Source: Andreprevotia chitinilytica DSM 18519 (lineage in GTDB: Bacteria; Pseudomonadota; Gammaproteobacteria; Burkholderiales; Chitinibacteraceae). From it: a DNA stretch of 64,000 nt. Shown here in pieces: positions 1 to 8,098 of this stretch; position 1 is the stretch's first letter; every line of letters begins with the position of its first letter. The translations under genes were made by a program, and so were the position numbers. The notes under the pieces are model-generated. The model was not told the origin of the DNA, did no database searches, and worked only from the letters and a program-made list of their open reading frames with translations. Where the stretch lies: NCBI RefSeq assembly GCF_000711875.1, contig NZ_JONM01000002.1:190769-254768 (forward strand), given 5' to 3'.

Positions 1-193
1 CTTGCTGGATGATCGCAACGAGCGCCCCGGTTCGATGTTTGCCGATATGGAACTGATCGGCGTGGCGCATCGCTTCACCATCGGTGACAAGGGTCTGGCC
101 GATGGCGTGGTCGAGTACGTGGCCCGAGCAGGTGGCGAGATGCAAAAAGTGGCGCTGGCTGAAGTTGCCGCGTTTGCCAAAGCGTTGGTCTGA
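1..193 (+). CDS. proS: Prolyl-tRNA synthetase, C-terminal fragment
   Basis: The visible 63 residues begin [20 protein letters not shown] and continue with a short tail. This matches the end of the anticodon-binding domain of bacterial ProS, which charges tRNA-Pro in the cytoplasm. The frame is open from base 2, so the gene starts upstream of the window and only the C-terminus is seen. The next plus-strand genes follow closely, ending in a lytic transglycosylase. The family call rests on the [26 protein letters not shown] signature. Confidence 0.88.
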   Translation, partial: LLDDRNERPGSMFADMELIGVAHRFTIGDKGLADGVVEYVARAGGEMQKVALAEVAAFAKALV

Positions 194-254
194 GCGCTAT
201 CGGCCTACCGAAATGCCAGGCGTATGATGAAATTGAACACTGGGTAATCTTGAG

Positions 255-584
255 ATGCTGCATCGCTTTTTGCTGGATTACCTGCTGCCGGTTTGTGTAT
301 TGGGTTCGTTGTTTGGCTCGCTGATTTATTGCTATTTAACGCATACCTTGTACGAGATTTACAAAACGCACTATCCGGCATTGGTCGCGATGGAGCCGCA
401 TCACTATCGGGTTAATCTTGATCAGCCATTCCAGGCGTTGTTCAAGGTTCCCCCGGTATTGAAAAGCGGTGAATGGAAGCAGATTCCGTCCTTGTGGCAT
501 CGCCGATTGAGCATGGGTACGCTGTGGTTCTCCCGCTTTGTACTCGTTTGTTTATTTGGAATATTTGTGCCGTTCTTTATCTAG
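255..584 (+). CDS. Small two-helix membrane protein, unknown function
   Basis: This 109-residue protein has a hydrophobic helix at about residues 8-30, a polar middle (about 31-88) with several His and Trp, and a second helix at about 90-109 ending at the C-terminus. The layout recalls UspB-like small membrane proteins, but I see no decisive motif, so no function is assigned. Codon use is slightly less GC-rich than the flanking genes. The start is the first ATG, with only a weak GAG upstream. It lies between proS and a lytic transglycosylase and may be cotranscribed with them. Confidence 0.6.
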   Translation: MLHRFLLDYLLPVCVLGSLFGSLIYCYLTHTLYEIYKTHYPALVAMEPHHYRVNLDQPFQALFKVPPVLKSGEWKQIPSLWHRRLSMGTLWFSRFVLVCLFGIFVPFFI

Positions 585-617
585 ACTGATAGTCCGATTG
601 AATTGTTGTCGATAACC

Positions 618-1226
618 ATGAAGCTTCTTCTCTCTCTATTGATCTGGCTGACCGCTGCGTTTGCCTGGGCTGGCGCGCAGGAAGAAGAAGCGTTGTCCGC
701 CTCGGTGCAATCGGCCATGTCCCGCGCCATTGGCGATGGCATGCAGCCGCATCTGGTGTTTGCCAATGCGGCCGAAGGCGAAGTGTGGCTGAACGAGATG
801 TCGGCCCGACTTGCCAAGCGCATTCCGGACGAGTTCATGCGCAAGCGCCTGCTGACCGTGGCGCAATACGAGGCCACCCGCGCCGGGCTCGATCCGCAAT
901 TGGTGCTGGGGTTGATTCATGTCGAGAGTGGTTTCAACCGCTACGCCATCAGCCCGGTTGGCGCGCGTGGATTGATGCAGGTGATGCCGTTCTGGCAGCG
1001 GCAGATCGGGAATCCGCAGCAAAGCCTGTTCGACCTTGCCACCAATCTGCGTTACGGCTGCACCATCCTGCGGCATTACCTTGATATCGAGAATGGCGAC
1101 CTGTTCCGTGCACTCGGCCGCTATAACGGCAGCCTCGGTAAGGCGGAGTACCCGAATCTGGTCTACGGCGCATGGAAGAACAACTACGCCTGGGTGCCGC
1201 CAACGCAGCAAGTCGCGCAGCGCTGA
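618..1226 (+). CDS. Exported lytic transglycosylase (SLT domain)
   Basis: The 202-residue product starts with a signal peptide (MKLLLSLLIWLTAAFAWAGA). An SLT/goose-lysozyme-like domain follows, with the catalytic Glu in the HVESGFNRYAISPVGARGL block and the LMQVMP and YNGS motifs. Such enzymes cleave the MurNAc-GlcNAc bond of peptidoglycan in the periplasm and leave 1,6-anhydro ends. An in-frame TTG lies 15 bases upstream at 603, but the ATG at 618 gives a clean signal peptide. It is a short, single-domain member. A place downstream of proS is, as I recall, common in Neisseriales. Confidence 0.88.
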   Translation: MKLLLSLLIWLTAAFAWAGAQEEEALSASVQSAMSRAIGDGMQPHLVFANAAEGEVWLNEMSARLAKRIPDEFMRKRLLTVAQYEATRAGLDPQLVLGLIHVESGFNRYAISPVGARGLMQVMPFWQRQIGNPQQSLFDLATNLRYGCTILRHYLDIENGDLFRALGRYNGSLGKAEYPNLVYGAWKNNYAWVPPTQQVAQR

Positions 1227-1346
1227 TTTGCGCAGTGTGGATCTGTTTCAAGCCCTGATGTTTCAAGCAGCGGTCTCGCGGTAAAGCCGATTGGCTGTGC
1301 CGCTTCGCCATGCTAGTTTTGCCTTCCCGTTTCCATGGAGCATTTC

Positions 1347-1790
1347 ATGTCCATTTGGCACCGTGCCTACACCCTCGCCGAATTAGAGCGCATGTGCGCC
1401 GATACGGCGGTTTCGCATCTGGATATCCACTTCACCGAAATTGGCGACGATTACCTGACCGCCACGATGCCGGTCGACTCGCGCACCGTGCAGCCAATGC
1501 GCATTCTGCATGGCGGTATTTCGTGTGCCTTGGCCGAAACGCTGGCAAGTTTGGCGAGCAATCTGGTAGTGAATCCGGATGGGTTTTACGCGGTGGGTTG
1601 CGAGATCAATGCCAGCCATTTGCGGCCAGCCACGCGAGGTTTGGTCACCGGGACGGCCAGACCGATCCGGCTTGGCAGCAGTCAGCACGTGTGGGAAATC
1701 AAGATCGAAAACGAGGCAGGCGGGCTGGTCTGTATATCGCGGATGACGAATGTGATTCGCCGGCGGCGCGATGCGGTGGAGCGGGATTGA
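1347..1790 (+). CDS. Hotdog-fold acyl-CoA thioesterase, MenI/YdiI-like
   Basis: The 147-residue protein reads MSIWHRAYTLAELERM and carries GDDYLTATMPVDSRT, LHGGISCALAETLAS and NASHLRPA. These blocks align closely with E. coli YdiI (1,4-dihydroxy-2-naphthoyl-CoA thioesterase) as I recall it. The Glu in the AETLAS segment is the expected catalytic acid of this PaaI-type family. The start at 1347 is chosen over the ATG at 1335 because a GGAG lies six bases upstream of it. The physiological acyl-CoA cannot be told from sequence, since YdiI homologues are promiscuous and no menaquinone genes are nearby. Confidence 0.82.
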   Translation: MSIWHRAYTLAELERMCADTAVSHLDIHFTEIGDDYLTATMPVDSRTVQPMRILHGGISCALAETLASLASNLVVNPDGFYAVGCEINASHLRPATRGLVTGTARPIRLGSSQHVWEIKIENEAGGLVCISRMTNVIRRRRDAVERD

Positions 1791-1821
1791 GGTTTAAACC
1801 CAAATCTTGAACCACAGTACC

Positions 1822-1917
1822 GTAGGGCGGGTTAGCAGCTTGCTGCATAACCCGCCGCATGTGGCCCTACCAAGGCGGTTCGGCGGGCTACGATGCGATG
1901 CATCTAACCCGCCCTAC
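1822..1917. repeat. Intergenic inverted repeat, GTAGGGCGGGTTA family
   Basis: GTAGGGCGGGTTA at 1822-1834 is inverted as TAACCCGCCCTAC at 1905-1917. A second short palindrome (AGCAGCTTGCTGC) lies inside. It fills most of the gap between the thioesterase gene and the convergent Crp/Fnr gene. A single arm of the same family recurs at 46271-46303, so it is dispersed. Confidence 0.75.
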
Positions 1918-1948
1918 GATGCACCCGGCGTATCAAATACGTCACCAC

Positions 1949-2620
1949 TCAAACCGGCAAATCATCCGGCTTCAGCAAGCGGATATAGCCGCCAGCCAGT
2001 TCGATCAAGCCTTCATCCACCCACGCATTCAGCTGCTTGTTCACCGATTCGCGGCTGGCGCCGACCAGATTGGCGATTTCCTGCTGCGTGAGTTTCAAGT
2101 CGATCAGCACGCCGTCATCGCTCGAAGAACCATGCTGCGCACCGAGCTGGCGAAGTACTTTGGCGAGTCGTTGCGTCATCGGCAGGAACAACGCGTCCTG
2201 CAGCAATTCATCCGCACTACGTAGCCGCTGGCACAGCGCCGCAATCAGTTGGCGCATCACTTTCGGGTGCGATTCGAGGTGGCCCAGCACCATGTCGCGC
2301 TTGAGCACCAGCAGCTCACACGGTTCCAGCGCTTCGACGCTGGCCGTGCGCGGGCCGCCGTCGAGCATGGCGATTTCGCCGAAGACTTCCCCGCCTTCCA
2401 GAATCGCCAGCGTCGCCTCGCGGCCTTCCTCGTTGGTCCGCACGACCTTCAGCCGGCCATGCAGCACCGCATACATCTCGTGACCGTTGGTGCCTTGGGC
2501 AACGATGACCTGCTTGGCTTTGACGCTGCGCAATTCAGCATGCTGCGCCAGTGCTTCCAGCTCGTCGGCCGGCAGTTCGCAGAAGAGGGTGCTGCCGGAG
2601 AGCAGTTTGCTTTTGTCCAT
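1949..2620 (-). CDS. Crp/Fnr-family transcriptional regulator
   Basis: The 223-residue protein has an N-terminal cyclic-nucleotide-binding-like beta-barrel (about 1-120, with GGEVFGEIAMLDGGPRTAS as the phosphate-binding-cassette region), a long dimerisation helix, and a C-terminal winged helix with LTQQEIANLVGASRESVNKQ. The cassette keeps GE and R, so a nucleotide ligand is plausible. There is no Fnr-type N-terminal cysteine cluster. The start is supported by AAGGA nine bases upstream. It is convergent with the thioesterase gene and lies just downstream of the exonuclease III gene on the same strand. Targets and ligand are unknown. Confidence 0.85.
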   Translation of the reverse strand: MDKSKLLSGSTLFCELPADELEALAQHAELRSVKAKQVIVAQGTNGHEMYAVLHGRLKVVRTNEEGREATLAILEGGEVFGEIAMLDGGPRTASVEALEPCELLVLKRDMVLGHLESHPKVMRQLIAALCQRLRSADELLQDALFLPMTQRLAKVLRQLGAQHGSSSDDGVLIDLKLTQQEIANLVGASRESVNKQLNAWVDEGLIELAGGYIRLLKPDDLPV

Positions 2621-2644
2621 GAGGCTTTCCTTGGTATGGCGCGG

Positions 2645-3415
2645 TCAGGAGGAAAAGGCCGCCCACACCGGGGTGTGATCGGAAGGGCGTTCGACCTTGC
2701 GAGGCTCGCGGTCGATATCACTTGCAGTGAGGCGGGCAACCAGCGGTGCGGTGATCAAGAGATGATCGATGCGCAGCCCGGCGTTTTTCTTGAACGAGAA
2801 GCCCCGGTAATCCCACCAGCTGAACGATTTTTCCGGGTGCTCGAATTGGCGGAAGGCATCGGTCAGGCCGAGGCCGATCAAGCCCTGGAAGGCTTCGCGC
2901 TCAGGCGGCGACACCAGCACGCCGCCTTCCCATTTGGTGATGTCGTGCACATCGCGATCTTCCGGGGCGATGTTGTAATCGCCGGCCAGGATCAATTGCG
3001 GATGGCGCGTCAGCTCATCGGCGATGTAGGCGTGCAGCGCTTCCAGCCAGGCGAGCTTGTAGGGGTATTTTTCTGAATCGAGCGCCTGACCATTCGGGAT
3101 ATAGGCCGAGATGAACCGCACGCCGCTGATGGTTGCTGCGATCAGACGCTTTTGCGGATCATCGAAATTGGGCAGGTTGATCTGGACATCGGCCAGCGGC
3201 TCGCGGCTGATGATGGCGACGCCGTTGTAGGTCTTCTGGCCGGCGAAGGCGACGTGAAAGCCGGCCGCTTCGATCTCGGCCTGTGGGAAGTTTACGTCTT
3301 CCTGCTTGGTTTCCTGCAACCCGAGCGCGGTCAGATCCGGGTTGGCGGCCAGCCATTCCAGCACCTGCGGCAGGCGGACTTTAAGACTGTTGACGTTCCA
3401 GGTAGCAAAACGCAT
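2645..3415 (-). CDS. xth: Exodeoxyribonuclease III (AP endonuclease)
   Basis: The 256-residue protein belongs to the exonuclease III/AP endonuclease family, which nicks 5' of abasic sites and degrades 3' ends in base-excision repair. It shows MRFATWNVNSL at the start, the metal-binding Glu in LGLQETKQED (E35), the LAGDYNIAPEDRDVHD block and the terminal SDHTPVWAAF block with the catalytic Asp-His. I chose the ATG at 3415: it begins the conserved sequence and has GGGAG nine bases upstream. The open frame extends 34 codons further without family similarity. Confidence 0.92.
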   Translation of the reverse strand: MRFATWNVNSLKVRLPQVLEWLAANPDLTALGLQETKQEDVNFPQAEIEAAGFHVAFAGQKTYNGVAIISREPLADVQINLPNFDDPQKRLIAATISGVRFISAYIPNGQALDSEKYPYKLAWLEALHAYIADELTRHPQLILAGDYNIAPEDRDVHDITKWEGGVLVSPPEREAFQGLIGLGLTDAFRQFEHPEKSFSWWDYRGFSFKKNAGLRIDHLLITAPLVARLTASDIDREPRKVERPSDHTPVWAAFSS

Positions 3416-3513
3416 CGGCATGGGCTCCCGATCAAAGCCGACAGTGTAGCCGAACGGGTGGCGCAGACTGCGGCCGATTACATGCTGTTTCAGTTGGTGT
3501 TGCGATGCCGCGC

Positions 3514-3990
3514 TCAACGCTTCGCGACGTAACCTGCTTTGGATAGCGCTGCGCTCCAGATCGCCCGATCCCAGTTCTTGATGATCTCTTTGCCAATGAT
3601 CAGCACGGGCGGGCGGGCATTGAACGTGCCGACGATGCTGTAGAACTTGATCGTTTCCGCTTCGGACGCGCCCACATTCTTCACTTCGTACACCACGCTA
3701 CGCGAATCGAGCAAGCCCAGCGCTTCCTCACAGGGCAGGCCACAGCCTTGGCTGATGTAGAGCGTCACCGTGTAAGTATTCGTGCCGTCCTGCGATGCCG
3801 GCGCGCTGGCGAGACCCGTGTTGATGACATTCTGGCGGATCGTCCGCTCGCGCGCGTTCTGGCCGGCCGGCGGCTGGTCGGAATAGAACACGTGGCCGTC
3901 CGCATCTCGCCACTGATAGATCTTGGCGTTTGCCAACGTCGCAACCAGGAGGGCAATCAATGCAAGGCTAGGTAGAAACCCTGATTTCAT
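3514..3990 (-). CDS. Exported DUF4124 protein with glutaredoxin-like tail
   Basis: This 158-residue protein has a signal peptide (about 1-22, ending ALANA), a DUF4124 module (IYQWRDADGHVFYSDQPP) and a C-terminal part resembling a glutaredoxin/thioredoxin fold, with TVTLYISQGCGLPCEEALGLL and a later cis-Pro-like RPPVLIIG. The redox-type pair reads C-G-L-P-C, so three residues separate the cysteines rather than two. Family members are periplasmic and their role is poorly known. It is the next gene upstream of xth on the same strand, about 100 bases away. Confidence 0.75.
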   Translation of the reverse strand: MKSGFLPSLALIALLVATLANAKIYQWRDADGHVFYSDQPPAGQNARERTIRQNVINTGLASAPASQDGTNTYTVTLYISQGCGLPCEEALGLLDSRSVVYEVKNVGASEAETIKFYSIVGTFNARPPVLIIGKEIIKNWDRAIWSAALSKAGYVAKR

Positions 3991-4063
3991 GACCGGATTA
4001 TCGCGTAAGCGAGGCCAGCCGTTGGTCTGAGTGACGAATGGTCGTTACGGCTCGCAAATCACG

Positions 4064-5227
4064 CTAAACGCGCATCAGTTCAAGCCGACGATAGCTGCCC
4101 CCCAGCGCGGGAGACAGCGCCGCATCGCCCCAGCACCAGCCCGCTGCCGTTGCATAAACCTGCCGGAAATCGATGGCGTATTTCAGGTTGCCGTTCTCCA
4201 GATTGGCCAGATCCGGTGCGCCGCCATACAGCCCGCCCTTGACTGCGCCGCCGGTCACGAAATGCACATTGGCCGTGCCGTGATCGGTGCCGCCACTCTT
4301 GTTCTCCGCCGCGCGCCGGCCGAACTCTGCATAGCTGGTGATGACCGTATCGTTCCAGCGGTTCAGCTCCGTCAGCCCTGTCTGCAAGGCCGCCAGCCCT
4401 TCGGCCAATTCCTTGAGCAAGCGTTGCTGTGTGGCCTGCTGGTTCACGTGGGTATCGAAGCCGGCCAGCGTCAGTCGCAACACGCCGATATGACCATTCT
4501 TCGCCAAGGCTTCGACCGCCGTTTTCACCGTTTTGCCAAAACCATGCTCCGGGAAGGTTGTGTTCAGCTGTGGCGCCGGGCCGGCGAGGCCGGTGGCGGC
4601 GACGTTCAAATCCTGCTGCACCTTGAGGATATGCGCCAGCGCCGGTGTTCTGGCCGCTTGCTGTGCCATTTGCATGCCACCGCCATTGAGATTGTTGCCG
4701 GACAGCACCACCGCTCGCGCGCCGCCGGCCAGCGGCCCTAGTTCCGGGCTGCCGACGATCAAGCCATCCGCCAGCGTATTGCTTGGCAAAGGTTGTTGCC
4801 GGAACACGCGCGTCAGCCAACCTTCGTGCAGATATTCATCGCTGGCGGAGGCGGTATCCCAAATCTCGATCGAGCGGAAATGCGACAGGTTCGGTTCCGG
4901 ATAACCCACGCCTTGCACGATCGCGAGCTGATTCGCCTGCCACAGTGGCAGCAGCGCGGTCATGGCCGGGTGCAAACCGGCGTGATCGGAGAGCTGCAGC
5001 ACCTGATCACGCGCCACGGCGATCTTTGGCCGTAGTGCGTAATAGCTGGCATTGGCGTAGGGCACGACCGTGTTCAAACCATCGTTGCCGCCCTTCAACT
5101 CGATCAGGATCAGCAGCCGGCCCGGTTTGGCATCGCTGCCACTCAGTGCAGCGGCAAACACGGTGGGGGAGAGCGCAACCAAGCCGGCCATGGCGCCCAG
5201 TTTCAGTACATCGCGGCGGTTCATCAT
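4064..5227 (-). CDS. Tat-exported DUF1501 protein
   Basis: The 387-residue protein starts MMNRRDVLKLGAMAGLVAL, a twin-arginine signal peptide with RRDVLK. The body has the DUF1501 hallmarks LLILIELKGGNDGLNTVVPY, LTLAGFDTH and TSYAEFGRRAAENKSGGTDH. DUF1501 resembles sulfatase/alkaline-phosphatase folds, but its substrate is not established. It starts nine bases after the stop of the DUF1800 gene. This pairing is very widespread, so the two products probably act together in the periplasm. Confidence 0.87.
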   Translation of the reverse strand: MMNRRDVLKLGAMAGLVALSPTVFAAALSGSDAKPGRLLILIELKGGNDGLNTVVPYANASYYALRPKIAVARDQVLQLSDHAGLHPAMTALLPLWQANQLAIVQGVGYPEPNLSHFRSIEIWDTASASDEYLHEGWLTRVFRQQPLPSNTLADGLIVGSPELGPLAGGARAVVLSGNNLNGGGMQMAQQAARTPALAHILKVQQDLNVAATGLAGPAPQLNTTFPEHGFGKTVKTAVEALAKNGHIGVLRLTLAGFDTHVNQQATQQRLLKELAEGLAALQTGLTELNRWNDTVITSYAEFGRRAAENKSGGTDHGTANVHFVTGGAVKGGLYGGAPDLANLENGNLKYAIDFRQVYATAAGWCWGDAALSPALGGSYRRLELMRV

Positions 5228-5236
5228 GGCGGTTTC

Positions 5237-6622
5237 CTATTTGAGTTGATAACGCGCATCCAGCGCCAAAGCCCGCAACACCGCCGTGCCATCACCTTCC
5301 GGCACAGGGTCTGGCGGCAGTGGCAACAAGGCCTTGATCGCGCAGGCTTTCGGGCAGCGATCGTTGAAGCTCGCCAGATCGGGTTCATAAAAACCGCGCT
5401 TCATGCGTGGCGGCAGCATGGCGCCGCCTTCCTCGGTATCCGCCCGGAACAAGCGGGCCAGGAATTGCTGCCGTAGCGACAAGGTCTGGCTGTTGATCCA
5501 GCTCTCGCCGCCCGGCCAGCCCTTCACATTCGGTGGTGCGAACACATCCTGACCAAGCTGGCGATTGAGGAACAACAAGGGCCGCAGATCAGGCGGCTGC
5601 ACATCGAACTCACGCAGCGTACCGACGGTGAGGTCGACCGGCGACTTGGTCAGTTGCCCGGCCGACGCATAAAACGCCGGGCTGGTGAACAGCGCTGCCA
5701 TGAGCGGCTTGATCTCATATTGCTGATCGCGGAATAGCTTCGCCAGTCGCTTCACCTCGGCGGAATCTGGCTCGGGCGAAACGAATTCGCGCCACAGTTT
5801 GGTCACCACGAATTCCGCGGTTTCCGGCCGGGCCAGCAGCAGATCGATCACGTCGTCACCGTCGAAATGGCCGCTCTTGCCGAACACCGTCTTGCTGCCG
5901 TCATCGTGCTGGCGTGGTCGGTAGAGGAATTCGCCGTTTTCCGGATTGATGCTCCAGCCTGTGAAGGCGCGTGCCGCCTCGCGAATATCCGCCTCGGTGT
6001 AATGACCCTCGCCCAGCGTGAACAACTCCATCACCTCGCGGGCGAAGTTTTCGTTCGGCTGGCCTTTCTGATTCCGTGCCCCATCCAGATACACCAGCAT
6101 CGCCGGATCACGCGCAATGCCATGCAGCAGCCGGCCGAAGTTGCCCAGCGCCTCGCGCCGTAACAGCACGTTCTGCCGATACATCAACTGCGGCGCTTTG
6201 ACTTTCTCCAGGCTGGAAACGAAGTGGTTATGCCAGAACAAGGTCATGTGCTCGGTGAGTGGCGAGGGCGTGGACAGCATCTCGGTCAGCCACCATTCCC
6301 GCAGCTCGATACCACGCTGGCGAAATTGCTTCTGCAGCTCACGCTTCTCGTCCGGGTTCATGTCTTTTAACCGGGCAGGGCGCAGCTGCGTGTCGTTCAC
6401 CCACTCCGGCGGGGTGGTCTGCGCCACGGTCGGTGATGCTTTGAGCAGGCGGCTGACAGCGACATCCGGCTCCAGCTTGGCGTAATCGGCGATCTGCACC
6501 GGCAGGGCATCGAAGCCGCTGCGGTTGAGCAATAGTCGGGCATTCGCGTCGCCCAGCGGCGCGGCACAGGTGGGGCCTGCAAGCAGCAAGGCAAGCGGAA
6601 AGACGCAGGCGGGGTAGCGCAT
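5237..6622 (-). CDS. Exported DUF1800 protein
   Basis: This 461-residue protein has a signal peptide ending at about residue 20 (AGPTCA|AP) and the DUF1800 signatures NRSGFDALP, LSTPSPLTEHMTLFWHNHF, NENFAREVMELFTLGEGHYTE and AARAFTGW. DUF1800 function is unknown. It is consistently the upstream partner of DUF1501, as here, and probably forms a two-gene operon with it. The start codon is the ATG at 6622, giving a plausible signal peptide. The 222-base gap upstream shows no recognisable gene. Confidence 0.87.
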   Translation of the reverse strand: MRYPACVFPLALLLAGPTCAAPLGDANARLLLNRSGFDALPVQIADYAKLEPDVAVSRLLKASPTVAQTTPPEWVNDTQLRPARLKDMNPDEKRELQKQFRQRGIELREWWLTEMLSTPSPLTEHMTLFWHNHFVSSLEKVKAPQLMYRQNVLLRREALGNFGRLLHGIARDPAMLVYLDGARNQKGQPNENFAREVMELFTLGEGHYTEADIREAARAFTGWSINPENGEFLYRPRQHDDGSKTVFGKSGHFDGDDVIDLLLARPETAEFVVTKLWREFVSPEPDSAEVKRLAKLFRDQQYEIKPLMAALFTSPAFYASAGQLTKSPVDLTVGTLREFDVQPPDLRPLLFLNRQLGQDVFAPPNVKGWPGGESWINSQTLSLRQQFLARLFRADTEEGGAMLPPRMKRGFYEPDLASFNDRCPKACAIKALLPLPPDPVPEGDGTAVLRALALDARYQLK

Positions 6623-6845
6623 GACAAAGCCCGGAAGGGACGCGATGTCAGCTTAACGAGTGAGGCGGTGGGGCGATGACAATGGTATTGAACACGCTTC
6701 CACTGATTGTCCATCGGCTGCGGCCGTTCGAGGGTTGGTGCTGAGCGAAGCGATGCCCAACATCACCGCGCAACACACAATGCCTTTCCTTATTAGCTAC
6801 CAATGTTGGGCCTTATTTCATTCTGCCCAGCCCAACGAAAATAAT

Positions 6846-7541
6846 TCAGCAACCACGCTCGCCGTAGTTGTATGAGGTGTGCCACTCCTTTCTAGAAAAT
6901 TTGAGCGGTTGAAGTTGGGGATCCACAACATGTCCGTCAATACCAATAAGAGGGAAGGCAATGGAGAATTTCGTTTCGGGGTCAGGGGTATCAACTGGGA
7001 AGACCGCATTCATGCATTGCCATTGTCCTTGAGGCAATACTTCATTTAGATCGTGGCTTTGATTGTGAGATCGCTCGGCACCTTGGGGTAGGTTTGAGCA
7101 CGCGATCTCTGGATTGAGCGTGGTGTCGAAGCTATTGCTTGGGGCGGCCAATACCGTTGCGGGTGTTGATTTTCCATCGATAACAAGGACTAAAGATTCA
7201 GGTGCCAAGAAGATTTCATGACCGTGAGCCTGAAAAGCCATGTGTACTATGAATTCATTTTTGGTCGTAGCGTAATTTCGCCTCCTTTTATCGTTTGAAC
7301 TTATGTCTACCGGGATTATTAGTCCAGCGATGCATGAGGACGATAAAATTACGTCGTTTCTTGGCGAAACGGCAATGTCTAAAGCTGGGGTATGCACAAT
7401 ATCCACAAACGGCCCTATTGGGGCGCTGGTTGTTTCCAATCGGCTGGACAGTCTTTTGTCTTTTTCGATGCTATAGCACCCGGTGAGGCCGAAGGCTGCG
7501 ATGCTACATATTGCAATGGCTGCTGTTTGTAACTTGAACAT
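6846..7541 (-). CDS. Predicted lipoprotein, unknown function
   Basis: The 231-residue product starts MFKLQTAAIAICSIAAFGL and has a lipobox LTGC, so the mature N-terminus would be a lipidated Cys at residue 21. The rest contains several cysteines and a C-terminal SYNYGERGC. I recognise no family. The ATG at 7541 is preceded by GGAGA at four-base spacing, which fixes the start; the open frame extends 14 codons further. Base composition is visibly less GC-rich than the neighbours, hinting at acquisition or relaxed selection. Confidence 0.65.
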   Translation of the reverse strand: MFKLQTAAIAICSIAAFGLTGCYSIEKDKRLSSRLETTSAPIGPFVDIVHTPALDIAVSPRNDVILSSSCIAGLIIPVDISSNDKRRRNYATTKNEFIVHMAFQAHGHEIFLAPESLVLVIDGKSTPATVLAAPSNSFDTTLNPEIACSNLPQGAERSHNQSHDLNEVLPQGQWQCMNAVFPVDTPDPETKFSIAFPLIGIDGHVVDPQLQPLKFSRKEWHTSYNYGERGC

Positions 7542-7660
7542 GCGTTCTCCAATCAACTGTTCAACGATAGAGGAAGTCAGCATATTTCCAAGTTTGGTCA
7601 GCTCGCCCTTCTCTTGTGCCTCGGCTATTTCGCCGGAACGAGGTGTAGGTCGGCACGGGC

Positions 7661-8098
7661 TTAGCGCGACTGCGTCCGCACATTGATCACCTGCCCATCT
7701 ACGGTCAGCTGCAACAGCCAGTCACGCCGCGCCTGCGTGCACAACGGCAGCAAGGTCTGGGCCTGCCAGCTGCCATTGGGTTGGCGTTGCAGTGCATAGC
7801 GATTCGGCCCCATCTCCATACCAATCATCTGCCAGCTGGCGTGAACATCGCGGGCGGGGCCGGTGACGGTGAGGACGACGGGTTTGCTGCCGATGACGGT
7901 GGCTTCGCTACGTAACGTGTAGGTCTGCTGATCGAGTGAGAACATGCACGCGCTGGCGAGATCGGGGCAGGTGACTTCCAGTGCGGGTTTGGCAGGGCCA
8001 GCGGCGGAGAAGGGCCGCCAGCCCAGATTGACGGCGAGCAGCACGGACATGCAAACGGCGACCAAGGCGCTCGCGATCAGGCGACCGTTGAGTTTCAT
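7661..8098 (-). CDS. Membrane-anchored protein of unknown function
   Basis: This 145-residue protein has an N-terminal anchor or uncleaved signal (about 7-27) followed by an extracytoplasmic domain with two cysteines (CPDLASACMF) and a third near the end (LLPLCTQ). No family is recognised. Its ATG overlaps the TGA of the upstream Nudix-ThiE gene (ATGA), so the two are translationally coupled and form an operon. The longer open frame reaching back to 8236 only runs inside the upstream gene and is not used. Confidence 0.65.
   Translation of the reverse strand: MKLNGRLIASALVAVCMSVLLAVNLGWRPFSAAGPAKPALEVTCPDLASACMFSLDQQTYTLRSEATVIGSKPVVLTVTGPARDVHASWQMIGMEMGPNRYALQRQPNGSWQAQTLLPLCTQARRDWLLQLTVDGQVINVRTQSR

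Noticed and set aside
6623-6845. Possible small gene upstream of the DUF1800 gene
   Set aside because: Short frames only, no Shine-Dalgarno, no terminator.
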